61,752 nucleotides of DNA, from NCBI RefSeq assembly GCF_000297095.1, contig NZ_AEEA01000018.1:1-61752 (forward strand), written 5' to 3'. The DNA is from Treponema primitia ZAS-1. GTDB lineage: Bacteria > Spirochaetota > Spirochaetia > Treponematales > Breznakiellaceae. The notes below the pieces were generated by a model. The model saw nothing but the letters and a program-made list of their open reading frames with translations. It did no database searches and was not told the origin of the DNA. Shown one piece after another: positions 34,959 through 44,042 of this stretch. The translations under genes and the position numbers were made by a program. The first letter of the stretch is position 1. Each line of letters begins with the position of its first letter.

Positions 34959-35019
34959 CTGTTCCTTATTCTGTTTTTTGACTATATCAATTTTTTTTAT
35001 TTTTGACTATTGTTTGGGG

Positions 35020-35883
35020 ATGGATAACACAAAAAAAGGCCTGCTCCTAACCCATATTGCGGTGTTCCTATTCGGTTTGGCAGGATTATTTGCTAAGCTT
35101 ATACATCAGAGCGCAGGTATCATCGTGCTTGGCCGGGTGCTTTTTTCTTCGATTTTTTTGCTTATTTTTATTAAGGTAAAAAAATACAGCCTTAAACTTG
35201 AAACTAAAAAAGAATGCCTCCTCATTGTTCTGGCGGGGGCGATCCTGGCTTTGCACTGGACAGCCTTTACCCAGTCGGTACAGGTTTCTACCATGGCCAT
35301 AGGAACCCTGACCATGGCTACATTTCCCTTATTTGTGTCCTTCCTGGAACCTCTGTTTTTTCACGAAAAATTGCGGCCGATAAATATTATATATGCAGTT
35401 ATTGTGATAATAGGAATATTGTTTATTGTTCCGGAATTTGAATTACAAAACAAGGCAACTCAGGGCATACTCTGGGGCCTAATGGCCAGTATAAGCTATG
35501 CGGTTATTTCCCTGTTGAACCGCGTATTTTCAAATAAGTATCCCGGGATGGTAGTTTCTTTTTATGAGCAAACCGCCGCTATAATAGTATTACTGCCGCA
35601 ACTATTCTTTAATAAAATTGTTTTATCATCCAGTGATATTATCTTCCTGCTGATCCTCGCCCTTGTGTTTACCGCAACGTCCCATTCGTTGTTCATCGAA
35701 GGTTTTAAATATATCAAGGTACAAACCGCCGGAATACTTACCGGGCTTGAACCGGTGTACGGAATAATTGCCGCCTTTCTGCTGTTCCACGAAAAGCCGG
35801 GGATAAAAGAGCTTGTTGGCGGTGTAATAATACTGAGCGTAGTGCTGTATTCGACGGTGAGACAGGGGAAAAAGAAAGCCTAA
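35020..35883 (+). CDS. EamA/DMT-superfamily transporter
   Basis: 287 aa from the ATG at 35020; a frame start at 34978 is less likely. Ten hydrophobic helices form two EamA domains. Conserved pattern includes LALHWTAFTQSVQVSTMAIG in half 1 and EGFKYIKVQTAGILTGLEPV with EKPGIKELVGG in half 2. Family members export amino acids or other metabolites. Divergent from galE. A strong hairpin follows immediately. Confidence 0.85.
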   Translation: MDNTKKGLLLTHIAVFLFGLAGLFAKLIHQSAGIIVLGRVLFSSIFLLIFIKVKKYSLKLETKKECLLIVLAGAILALHWTAFTQSVQVSTMAIGTLTMATFPLFVSFLEPLFFHEKLRPINIIYAVIVIIGILFIVPEFELQNKATQGILWGLMASISYAVISLLNRVFSNKYPGMVVSFYEQTAAIIVLLPQLFFNKIVLSSSDIIFLLILALVFTATSHSLFIEGFKYIKVQTAGILTGLEPVYGIIAAFLLFHEKPGIKELVGGVIILSVVLYSTVRQGKKKA

Positions 35884-35923
35884 AACCGATATTTTTATCA
35901 AATTTGTAGAAAATATCGGTTTT
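35882..35923. terminator. Bidirectional terminator hairpin
   Basis: A perfect 14-bp stem (AAAACCGATATTTT at 35882-35895, complement at 35910-35923) with a 14-base loop begins inside the EamA stop codon. A/T runs flank it on both strands, so it can stop transcription of the EamA gene (plus) and the ABC-F gene (minus) that converge here. Confidence 0.85.
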
Positions 35924-35936
35924 AGAGTTCCCCAGT

Positions 35937-38006
35937 CTATTCAGCCGCGGCTCGTTCCAGTTCTGCCGCCTTTGCTTCCCATTCCCGGTTCTTTCCTTCC
36001 AGTTCCGCTGTTACCCCATCCAGCCGGGCTTTTACCGTCCGGGCCTTTTCGCCGCTGCTGTAGACCGCCGGTTGAGCCAGTTCTGTTTCCAGGGCGGTCT
36101 TCTCCGCTTCCAGTGCTTCCAGTACTTTGAGGATTTCCTCTTCCTCCCGTTCCAGCCGCCGGGTAAGGGACTGCCGTTGTTTTGACAACTCCCGATGGGC
36201 GGCCGCTCCAAGGGGCGCTTCGGCGGACCCGGCTTTGATCAGCACGGTTCTGGGCAGGGGCGCCGGAACGGTTTCCGCCGGGGACTCCGCTGCAGGCAGG
36301 GCAGCTTCATCAGGGGCGGATTTTTTCGGTTTATCATCGTCCGCAGTAGTATCATTGCCGGCAAGGCCGCCGGCAGTTTCCCGCACGATCCGGTCCAGGT
36401 AGTAGCCGTAGTCACCGTAGAAAAGCCGGGCCGCCGCCGCTTGTTCCGGACCCCGGGCGGATAGTTCCAGGGTTTTGGTGGACAGGGCTTCCATAAAGGC
36501 CCGGTCGTGGGACACAAAGATGATGGTTCCGTTATAGCCCTTGAGGGTGTCCAGGAGTATGTCCTTTGACTGGAGGTCCAGGTGGTTGGTAGGCTCGTCC
36601 AGGATCAGGAGGTTCATGGGCTTGAGGAGCATCCTGAGCAGGGCCAGGCGGCTTTTTTCGCCTCCGGACAGAACCGAGATGGACTTATACACATCGTCCC
36701 CCCGGAAGAGGAAAGCCCCCAGCATGTCCCGTACCCGGGGGATAAGTTCCGTGGGCGCCTCTTTTTCCAGGTACTCCAGGACCTGCTGTGAACCGGTCAT
36801 AGTTTCTGCGGCATCCTGGGAAAAGTAGCCCGGCTGTATGCCCGCGCCATAGCTTATCTTTCCCGTAAAATTTTGGTCCGCCCCGGCGAGGATGCGCAGT
36901 AATGTTGTTTTTCCCGCGCCGTTACGGCCTACCACCACGAGCTTTTCGCCCGCCTCCAGAATCAGGTCCAGGCCGCCGATGACCGGCCTGGTACCGTAGT
37001 TTTTCCCGATGCCTTCAAGGGTCATGGCTATGCGGCCTGAGTGGGGGGGCTTAGGAAAACTGATGCTGATTTTTTTGAGAGATTCGGGGATCTCTATGCG
37101 TTCCATCTTTTCGAGCTTTTTGATCCGCTCCTGAACCATGGCAGCCTTGGTAGCCTTGTAACGGAAGCGGCGGATCAGATCTTCTGCCTTGGCGATCTCC
37201 TCCTGCTGGGCGGCGTAGCGTTTGAGCAGGCTGTCCAGTTCGGTCTGGCGGACCTGCTCGTAGGCAGTATAGTTACCGGCGTACCGTTTAAGCTGGCCCT
37301 GGAAGAGTTCGTAGACCTCGTTAACGGTGACGTCCAGGAAGTAGCGGTCGTGGGATACCAGGAGGTAGCCGCCGGTAAAACTGCGCAGCCACTGTTCAAG
37401 CCAGGAACGGGCCTCAATGTCCAGGTAATTGGTGGGTTCGTCCAGGAGCAGTATATCCGGCGCTTCCAGGAGTACCTTTGCCAGGGCGATACGCATCTGC
37501 CAACCTCCGGAAAATTCCTCGGTCGGCCGGTCCAGATCATCAAGGGAGAAACCCAGGCCGGAAAGGACCATGGCGATGCTCTGGTCCCGGTGGTAGTAAC
37601 CGGAATTTTCTACCAGCTCGTGGAGACGGTGATGCTCATCCAGAAGCGCTGCGGTACGGCTGTCATCGGTGGTGGCGCTTTCCAGAGCCCGGCCTATGGT
37701 TTCCATTTCGTCCATCAAGGCAGTAATTTCAGCGTAGGCGGTCTCCGCCTCTTCCCGCAGGGTGGAGCCCCGGTGGACTATCCCCGACTGGGGCAGGTAG
37801 GAGATACGGCAGCCCTTTTGGACCGCCCGCTCACCGGAATCGGCGGCGAGCTTCCCCGCGATAACCTTCATCAGGGTGGACTTGCCGGAACCGTTGGCCC
37901 CCGCAAGGGCTGCCCGGGAACCCGAAGCCAGGTTGAGGCCCACCTCCTTCAGAATGTCCCTGTCGGCAAAGGCCAGGGAGACCCGGGTAAACTGAACAAA
38001 GGCCAT
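35937..38006 (-). CDS. ABC-F family ATPase (translation factor type)
   Basis: 689 aa, two ABC domains and no membrane segments. Domain 1: Walker A GANGSGKSTL, signature FSGGWQMRIALAK, Walker B ILLLDEPTNYLD. Domain 2: GRNGAGKTTL, LSGGEKSRLALLR, LLILDEPTNHLD. The inter-domain linker and a C-terminal coiled coil (from ~residue 610) follow. ABC-F proteins bind the ribosomal E site to rescue translation or resist antibiotics. It starts 4 bases after the lipoprotein stop and shares its transcript. Confidence 0.9.
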   Translation of the reverse strand: MAFVQFTRVSLAFADRDILKEVGLNLASGSRAALAGANGSGKSTLMKVIAGKLAADSGERAVQKGCRISYLPQSGIVHRGSTLREEAETAYAEITALMDEMETIGRALESATTDDSRTAALLDEHHRLHELVENSGYYHRDQSIAMVLSGLGFSLDDLDRPTEEFSGGWQMRIALAKVLLEAPDILLLDEPTNYLDIEARSWLEQWLRSFTGGYLLVSHDRYFLDVTVNEVYELFQGQLKRYAGNYTAYEQVRQTELDSLLKRYAAQQEEIAKAEDLIRRFRYKATKAAMVQERIKKLEKMERIEIPESLKKISISFPKPPHSGRIAMTLEGIGKNYGTRPVIGGLDLILEAGEKLVVVGRNGAGKTTLLRILAGADQNFTGKISYGAGIQPGYFSQDAAETMTGSQQVLEYLEKEAPTELIPRVRDMLGAFLFRGDDVYKSISVLSGGEKSRLALLRMLLKPMNLLILDEPTNHLDLQSKDILLDTLKGYNGTIIFVSHDRAFMEALSTKTLELSARGPEQAAAARLFYGDYGYYLDRIVRETAGGLAGNDTTADDDKPKKSAPDEAALPAAESPAETVPAPLPRTVLIKAGSAEAPLGAAAHRELSKQRQSLTRRLEREEEEILKVLEALEAEKTALETELAQPAVYSSGEKARTVKARLDGVTAELEGKNREWEAKAAELERAAAE

Positions 38007-38010
38007 GGGC

Positions 38011-39402
38011 TCAGAACTCCAGGGGATTTGCGGCTTGAATAGGGGCAGCCGTTTGGGGACGATCGGTCTTAAAGAAGTAAATCACCGTGGGGGCCGCCGC
38101 CCGGCGCGTCACCGTGACCCCTTCCAGATTATCCGGGGGAACATATTCGATCCGGAGACCCTGATCATCCAGGGTGTACATAAAATTCACCGTTATACCG
38201 GAACTGCTAATCCCGTCAAAGCGCAGGGTAAAGGCGCCGGTATATCGTTCCTCCAGGTCACGGCCCAGGAACAACCCCATGCTGACGGAACCGCTGCCCA
38301 AGGCAGAGGCGGGAATAATTTGGGGTATGAGGATATTGTTGCCGGTCCAGGTGAATCTTCCGTTTCCGGAAAAGCTTAGGTTCCCATAGTTGGTACTCTG
38401 GAATGCCGGCCCCAGGGCGTAGAGATTCTGAAACAGCGCTTCCCGCCGTTCCGTTTCCTGAACAATAAGATCTTCCAATTCCATGGGGAGAGATACAAAA
38501 ATGGCCGACTTTAGAGCGCCGCCGTTTTCAGTGTACTGTACGGTCAAGGTGGTATCCGACTGGAGGTGCATCTGGAGGGGTGCCCCCTCGAAACGCCAGG
38601 AACGGCTTCCGGCGCCCTGTATTCCCGTATAAGAAAAACTCAGATCCACCGTGGGCAGGTAAATGTGGGCAATCCCCGTATCGGGAGACGGACTAAAGCA
38701 CCACTGTTTTTCCAGATCCTCCAGGTCGATCTGCCTTGAGGAAATCATAGTTCCGTACCAGTCCGGATACCAGGACTGGGACAGAAGCATATCCAGATCC
38801 GGATCTTCCTTCTCCACCGCAGGCGCTGCCTGGGTAAGCGCCAGGGCGCCACCGGTATGTTCAAAGAGTTTAAGCCGGTAGGAGAAGCAATACCCCACGG
38901 CGCCATCTTCGGTGAGAACCCGGAACCAATCACCCGGAAGGGGATCCCCGGTAGCGCTTATGGCGGGATTTCCCTGGGCCTTGGTAAGTATCTTGATGAT
39001 CTGTCCCATCCTCAAACGGTAAACCCGCCGGGCGCTGTTATCCGGATCGTCTCGAATTGGCAGACCGTCCTGGGCGGTCTCGGCATAGAGCCGGGCGTAT
39101 TCAGAAAACTCCGCCGCCCGCATCCGCGCTGCTTTTTTCCCGCCGCTCAACTCAAGCTGCCAGAGGGGTATTTCAAACTTATTCGTTTCCTGATCCGCTT
39201 TTCTATAGGCATCGGGGATTCCTACCACCCATACATGGTCTATGTTTGACCTGATATACACCGGCAGAACCGTCCCCGAAGGGATGGCGGGATCCTCCGT
39301 GGACCAGAGCAGTACCCCCCAACCCAAAAGCCGGGAACAGGAACTCAGCGATACGCTTGCAAGAATAAAAAAGATGAAAAACGATAAGCCCATATGCCGC
39401 AT
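38011..39402 (-). CDS. SH3-domain lipoprotein (spirochaete-type)
   Basis: 463 aa. Signal peptide with lipobox LSSC, lipidating Cys22. A bacterial SH3-like module lies at ~residues 115-175 (YRLRMGQIIKILTK, GDWFRVLTEDGAVGYCFSYR), followed by a long beta-rich region with no recognised domain. Similar proteins occur in treponemes as outer-membrane-facing lipoproteins of unknown role. It lies between the MFS-HEAT gene and the ABC-F gene in one operon. Confidence 0.7.
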   Translation of the reverse strand: MRHMGLSFFIFFILASVSLSSCSRLLGWGVLLWSTEDPAIPSGTVLPVYIRSNIDHVWVVGIPDAYRKADQETNKFEIPLWQLELSGGKKAARMRAAEFSEYARLYAETAQDGLPIRDDPDNSARRVYRLRMGQIIKILTKAQGNPAISATGDPLPGDWFRVLTEDGAVGYCFSYRLKLFEHTGGALALTQAAPAVEKEDPDLDMLLSQSWYPDWYGTMISSRQIDLEDLEKQWCFSPSPDTGIAHIYLPTVDLSFSYTGIQGAGSRSWRFEGAPLQMHLQSDTTLTVQYTENGGALKSAIFVSLPMELEDLIVQETERREALFQNLYALGPAFQSTNYGNLSFSGNGRFTWTGNNILIPQIIPASALGSGSVSMGLFLGRDLEERYTGAFTLRFDGISSSGITVNFMYTLDDQGLRIEYVPPDNLEGVTVTRRAAAPTVIYFFKTDRPQTAAPIQAANPLEF

Positions 39403-39411
39403 GGGTTTACT

Positions 39412-41715
39412 TTACCGGAGCGCGGGGGGATTGTGAAGTACGTCCTTGGTCAAAATCCGCAGTTGGTGGGCGGCCCAATGGGAGATGAGGAGTTTGAGCC
39501 GGTCATAGGAGGCGAATTCATCATCCAAAATAAGCTCGGAAAGGACTACCCGGATGACTTCCTGTACCAGATCCTGGGGAAGCTCAAGGATCCAACGCGT
39601 CAGGGCGGCGCCTTTGAATTCATTCATATAGGTTGCAATCGCAGGCTGCAGGGCTTTAGCCTGTTTTGTTGTGAAATATCCCTCAGGTTCTTTCCGGGAT
39701 GCCCTCCAGCCCCGGCGGCTGGACATGAACAGCTCATAGGCTTCTTCGGCTTCATCACGGGCAAGGGTGGGAGCCAAGGAAGGATCCTCGCGAAAACGGA
39801 TCAGGAGGGGATAAAACTTATTCTGGATATCCAAGATACTGGCCATAGCCAGGATCACCGTGTCCCGGAGATATGGCGGGGGATCCTTCACCCGGAGTAT
39901 GTCCATAAGCGCCGAAAGGGAATTGGGGGAACCGTAAATTCCCAGGGCTTCCACTCCCATGATCTTCATCCGGGGATTTTTGGTCTTGGCGATGAGCTTT
40001 TCAATTTCCGGCCGGAATGCTTCGTCCCGCAGTTTTGCCAGGGCAATCGTGGCTTCCCCCGCAAGCATATAGTCCTTGGAGGCTGCCAATTCCCGGAGGA
40101 GCGGCGCTGCGGGAAAAAATCCGTGGTTCCCCAGGATCCGGGCGGATAAATAGGCGGTAGTAAAGGGATTGTTAACCAGATCCGCCATCAGGGCTTTTTC
40201 CGCATCCTCGCCGAGATTTTCCAGGGCGCCCACAGCGCGGATTGCATCGGAACGGGTAGCCAGCCGGGGCGACTTTGCTTTATCCAGCAGTCCCTTTAGG
40301 GCAAGCTTGGAGGGGGTTTCATAAAGCGCCTCCAGGAGTAGTTCTTCTTCTTCCGAAGCCTCGGTTTTTTTCAGCTTATCTAAAAGGGTTATGGCCCGGA
40401 GATCCTTGAAGGAAAACATGATTTCCAGGGCGCCCTTTAGGGGCAGGGACCCCAGGGATACCAGCTTCTTCTGAAAAATAAGGACCACCGCCAGGATCAT
40501 TGCAAGGATAGTAAAAAGAACTTTGAAGGTGATAAACACCGAAAGCCCCATACTGTCAAATACATCCAGAAAGATACCCGCCAGAAAGGATCCGCCGCCG
40601 CCGCCGATGCCGAAAATGAAAAAATAGAGGATCCCCAGATCCATCATTCCCTGCGCAGGAATTAAGGAAAGAAAATAAGTCTGGGCAATTCCCTCGGCGC
40701 CAATGAACCCGAAATTCACGATAAAAAACAGGAAAGATAGGTAGGGTATCACCGTAGCGGTATTATCCACCGCGCTCCTGGGAAAAAAAATCATCGGAAG
40801 GAGACTTATAAAGCTTACGATAATGCAGGTGAGGTACAGCGGTTTTGCCCCGACCCTGTCCACAAGAAATTTTATAATCATCCCCATCATCAAGGCGCCC
40901 AGGCCTCCGAAAACCGTGTAGAGAGAAACCATGCCGTCACTTTGGGAGAATACTTCCCGGGCATAAACCACGATGAAAATCCGGGCAATGGCGGAAACCA
41001 GGGCAACCAGCAAAAACAGGAGCATAAAGTTCCGAAAAGCGGGCTTAGAAAAGGCGTCTTTGGTAATTGTCCAGAGTCCGCCCTTTGATCCGCCGGAATC
41101 CTTCTCCGGTTCCGGAATGCCCCGGAGCAGGGCGCCGCTGAAAACCCCTCCCACGATACCCGCCGCCATGATGACTGCGTAGAGGATGAGCGAGGGGTTC
41201 CGGCCCAGGAGCATGGCCAGGGCAAAACTGGCGAACATAGCCACGGCGTTGTTGATAATCTGAATCATGGTCATATAACTGCCCCGGTCGGGCCCCGATG
41301 CCAGTTCGTCCAGTACCGGGTTGTTCGCAATAAGCCCGGTACCCCGGAATAAATGGAACAGGGATACCCCCAGGATGGTTAATTTCAAGGCGTCGTTATG
41401 GCGGCCTGCGCTTTCCAGAAAAGGCACGAAAAGTACCACCACCATGGACAGGGCGCGCATGACCCAGGCGATGGTGTAAATCTTTATAATAGGAAATATC
41501 TTACAGAGTATCTTTCCCAGGGGTAAAAAGAAGAAAGAGACATATACCAGGGCATTGAGGAGCCCAATTATGGTGGAGGATGCGTTCAGCCGCAGGGCAT
41601 AGAGGGTAATTATATTTCCCGCCAGGAGGGCATAGGACAGGGCGTTGAAGACGTTAAAAACATTATACCGATCCCTGGCTTTACCAAGACGATATGGAGA
41701 GAGAAGGCTACCCAT
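39412..41715 (-). CDS. MFS-type membrane protein fused to HEAT repeats
   Basis: 767 aa. Residues 1-~430 hold about 12 hydrophobic helices with MFS features (RDRYNVFNVFNALSYALLAG at the start, DRVGAKPLYLTCII as the inter-helix 8/9 motif). Residues ~440-680 are alpha-helical HEAT-like repeats (ATRSDAIRAVGALENLGEDA, MLAGEATIALAKLRDEAF, MKIMGVEALGIYGSPNS). The C-terminal ~90 residues are unassigned. HEAT repeats make protein-binding scaffolds, so the carrier may recruit a cytoplasmic partner. Co-transcribed with the SH3 lipoprotein and ABC-F genes. Confidence 0.75.
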   Translation of the reverse strand: MGSLLSPYRLGKARDRYNVFNVFNALSYALLAGNIITLYALRLNASSTIIGLLNALVYVSFFFLPLGKILCKIFPIIKIYTIAWVMRALSMVVVLFVPFLESAGRHNDALKLTILGVSLFHLFRGTGLIANNPVLDELASGPDRGSYMTMIQIINNAVAMFASFALAMLLGRNPSLILYAVIMAAGIVGGVFSGALLRGIPEPEKDSGGSKGGLWTITKDAFSKPAFRNFMLLFLLVALVSAIARIFIVVYAREVFSQSDGMVSLYTVFGGLGALMMGMIIKFLVDRVGAKPLYLTCIIVSFISLLPMIFFPRSAVDNTATVIPYLSFLFFIVNFGFIGAEGIAQTYFLSLIPAQGMMDLGILYFFIFGIGGGGGSFLAGIFLDVFDSMGLSVFITFKVLFTILAMILAVVLIFQKKLVSLGSLPLKGALEIMFSFKDLRAITLLDKLKKTEASEEEELLLEALYETPSKLALKGLLDKAKSPRLATRSDAIRAVGALENLGEDAEKALMADLVNNPFTTAYLSARILGNHGFFPAAPLLRELAASKDYMLAGEATIALAKLRDEAFRPEIEKLIAKTKNPRMKIMGVEALGIYGSPNSLSALMDILRVKDPPPYLRDTVILAMASILDIQNKFYPLLIRFREDPSLAPTLARDEAEEAYELFMSSRRGWRASRKEPEGYFTTKQAKALQPAIATYMNEFKGAALTRWILELPQDLVQEVIRVVLSELILDDEFASYDRLKLLISHWAAHQLRILTKDVLHNPPALR

Positions 41716-41885
41716 AATTTAGTAATAAGCCTTGTGGAAGGAAATTTCAAGGTAGGGGATCTCCGGCGGGTTGGACACGTAATACGGATCGTAATACAAT
41801 ATATTCTTGATATATTTGAATATTGACGGTTGTAATTTCCGAAATATTGAATTGCCTAAAATATTTCATTTTTTAAAAATTTCTC

Positions 41886-41915
41886 TTGACAAATCCATGT
41901 GTTTCTATGTAAAGT
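41886..41915 (+). promoter_or_regulatory. trp operon promoter
   Basis: TTGACA at 41886-41891 is a perfect -35. TAAAGT at 41910-41915 (18-base spacing) is a plausible -10, so the start would fall inside or just before the 24-bp palindrome. Other -10 choices with poorer spacing exist (TATGTA at 41906). Confidence 0.6.
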
Positions 41916-41922
41916 AACATAT

Positions 41923-41946
41923 AGTGTTTCTGTATACAGAAACACT
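41923..41946. promoter_or_regulatory. trp operator: perfect 24-bp palindrome
   Basis: AGTGTTTCTGTA (41923-41934) is followed directly by its exact reverse complement TACAGAAACACT (41935-41946). It overlaps the predicted transcription start and ends one base before the trpE ribosome site. A related half-site GTGTTTCTAT lies at 41899-41908, between -35 and -10. It is placed to repress the operon. The sequence is unlike the E. coli TrpR operator, so the factor is unknown. Confidence 0.75.
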
Positions 41947-41958
41947 CAAGGAGATCCT

Positions 41959-43470
41959 ATGCCGTATCGACCAAGTCCGGAAGAAGCCGCCTCCCTTGCC
42001 GGGGATTTCAAGTCCATCCCCATATCCCTAACCCTGCCTGTGGGGGGACATACTCCGGTGGAGACCTTCAGGATCCTCAAGAATCTGAGCCGCCAGTGCT
42101 TTATCCTGGAAAGTCTGGAGGACCCCAACCGGCACGGCCGGTATACCTTTCTAGGCTATGATCCCAAACTGGAGATTTCCTGTACCAACGGCGCCCTCAG
42201 TATAAAAAACGGGACCCATATCAATATGACCGTTAAAAATCCCGGCGCAAATATCAATCAAATAATAGAAGAAAACAGAAGTCCCGAACTTCCCTATCTT
42301 CCCCCGTTTACCGGAGGTTTGGTGGGGTACTTTTCCTACGACTATATCAAGTACAGTGAGCCGGGACTGAACCTTGACGCCGATGATCAGGAACACTTTA
42401 AGGATGTGGATCTTATGCTCTTCGACAAGGTTGTGGCCTACGATCATCTGGAAGAGAAAATCATCCTTATGGTGAATATCAAAACCGATGCGGTGAAGGA
42501 AAACTACAACCGGGCGGTGACGGAACTGGAAAAGCTGGCCCGGATCATTGAAAGCGGAACCCCGGCGGACATGAAGCCCCTCAAGATTAATTCCCCCTTC
42601 CGGCCCCTTTTTGACGAGGTGCAGTATTGCTCCATGGTCCGGCGGGCCAAGGACTATATCAAGGAGGGGGATATTTTCCAGGTGGTGCTTTCCAACCGGC
42701 TGGAGGCTGATGTTGAAGGCAGTCTCTTTGACACCTATCGGGTACTCCGGGAGCGGAACCCATCGCCCTATATGTTCTACTTTTCCAGCGACGACATTGA
42801 AATTGCCGGCGCATCACCGGAGACCTTAGTAAAGCTGCTCAAGGGTGATCTCCTCACATTTCCCCTGGCGGGCACCCGTCCCCGGGGCAAGACCGAAGAT
42901 GAGGATACGGCCTTAGAGCGGGAACTGCTTACGGATCCCAAGGAACTGGCGGAACACAATATGCTGGTGGACCTTGGCCGGAACGATCTGGGGAAGATCA
43001 GCCGCTTCGGATCGGTGATGCTGGAACGCTATCTTTCGGTAGAAAAGTTTTCCCATGTGATGCATCTGGGCTCCACCGTACGGAGCGTTATCCGGGAGGG
43101 CAAGACCGGGACTGACGCCGTAGAGGCGGTACTGCCGGCAGGAACCCTATCGGGGGCGCCGAAGATAAGGGCCTGCGGGATCATCAACGAGCTGGAAAAC
43201 AACAAGCGGGGTATCTACGGCGGGGCCATAGGTTACCTGGCCTTTAACGGGGATATGGACACCTGTATCGCCATACGGATCGCCTTTAAGAAAAACGGCA
43301 AGGTCTTCGTCCGGTCCGGGGCAGGGATAGTGGCGGACAGTGTTCCTGAAAAGGAATATCAGGAGTGCGAAAATAAAATGCGGGGGGTACTGAACGCCCT
43401 GGAGGAAGCACAGTCAATGGGGACGGCGGATTCGGCGTCCCCTGTGCAAAAATGGGGGCATAAAAAGTGA
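41959..43470 (+). CDS. trpE: Anthranilate synthase component I
   Basis: 503 aa from the ATG at 41959 with AAGGAG upstream; an in-frame extension to 41899 would start in the promoter. The chorismate-binding domain has EGDIFQVVLSNRLEA, LAGTRPRGKTEDED, DLGRNDLGKIS and PAGTLSGAPKIRA. The N-terminal FILESLED corresponds to the tryptophan-sensing LLES motif, so feedback inhibition is expected. With TrpG it converts chorismate and glutamine to anthranilate. First gene of the trp operon. Confidence 0.95.
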   Translation: MPYRPSPEEAASLAGDFKSIPISLTLPVGGHTPVETFRILKNLSRQCFILESLEDPNRHGRYTFLGYDPKLEISCTNGALSIKNGTHINMTVKNPGANINQIIEENRSPELPYLPPFTGGLVGYFSYDYIKYSEPGLNLDADDQEHFKDVDLMLFDKVVAYDHLEEKIILMVNIKTDAVKENYNRAVTELEKLARIIESGTPADMKPLKINSPFRPLFDEVQYCSMVRRAKDYIKEGDIFQVVLSNRLEADVEGSLFDTYRVLRERNPSPYMFYFSSDDIEIAGASPETLVKLLKGDLLTFPLAGTRPRGKTEDEDTALERELLTDPKELAEHNMLVDLGRNDLGKISRFGSVMLERYLSVEKFSHVMHLGSTVRSVIREGKTGTDAVEAVLPAGTLSGAPKIRACGIINELENNKRGIYGGAIGYLAFNGDMDTCIAIRIAFKKNGKVFVRSGAGIVADSVPEKEYQECENKMRGVLNALEEAQSMGTADSASPVQKWGHKK

Positions 43471-44042
43471 TTTTACTCATCGACAACTACGATAGTTTTT
43501 CCTATAATCTCTACCAGCTCATCGGCGGCCTCAATCCCGATATCCGGGTGATCCGGAATGACGAAATGACCGTGGCGGACATTGTGGTCCTCCATCCAAG
43601 CCACATCGTAATCTCCCCCGGCCCTGGCCGGCCCGCCGACGCCGGCATCTGCGAAAAGCTGATCGCCGCCCTGGCCGCTCAGATTCCCATACTTGGGGTG
43701 TGCCTGGGTCATCAGGCTATCTGCGAAGTGTTCGGCGCCACCGTAAGCTACGCAAAAACTCTGATGCATGGGAAGTCTTCGATGATCAAGGTGGATACCG
43801 GGAGTCCCCTCTTCGCAGGCATGAACGAAACCATACAGGGCGCCCGCTACCATTCCCTGGCTGCAAGGGACAATACCATCCCTGCGGATCTAAAGATTAT
43901 CGCCGCCGCCGATGATGGGGAAGTTATGGCGGTACAGCACCGGAAATATCCGGTCTATGGCGTACAGTTCCACCCTGAATCAATTTTAACCCCCGAGGGG
44001 AAGCAGATACTTATCAACTTTTTAGGAGTTCACAATGATTAA
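43467..44042 (+). CDS. trpG: Anthranilate synthase component II (glutamine amidotransferase)
   Basis: 191 aa. GTG start overlaps the trpE stop by four bases. Class I amidotransferase: catalytic Cys79 in LGVCLGHQ, His-Glu in VQFHPES near the C-terminus, and SPGPGRP. It supplies ammonia to TrpE. Not fused to TrpD here, as it is in some bacteria. Confidence 0.95.
   Translation: MILLIDNYDSFSYNLYQLIGGLNPDIRVIRNDEMTVADIVVLHPSHIVISPGPGRPADAGICEKLIAALAAQIPILGVCLGHQAICEVFGATVSYAKTLMHGKSSMIKVDTGSPLFAGMNETIQGARYHSLAARDNTIPADLKIIAAADDGEVMAVQHRKYPVYGVQFHPESILTPEGKQILINFLGVHND

Noticed and set aside
41930..41940. CTGTATACAG core as a LexA (SOS) box
   Set aside because: LexA of E. coli type needs CTG-N10-CAG; the spacing here is only four bases, and trp genes are not SOS targets.
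41899..41958. In-frame extension of trpE as a possible leader peptide
   Set aside because: It has no Trp codons, starts within the promoter and spans the palindrome; no antiterminator stems were found, so attenuation is unsupported.
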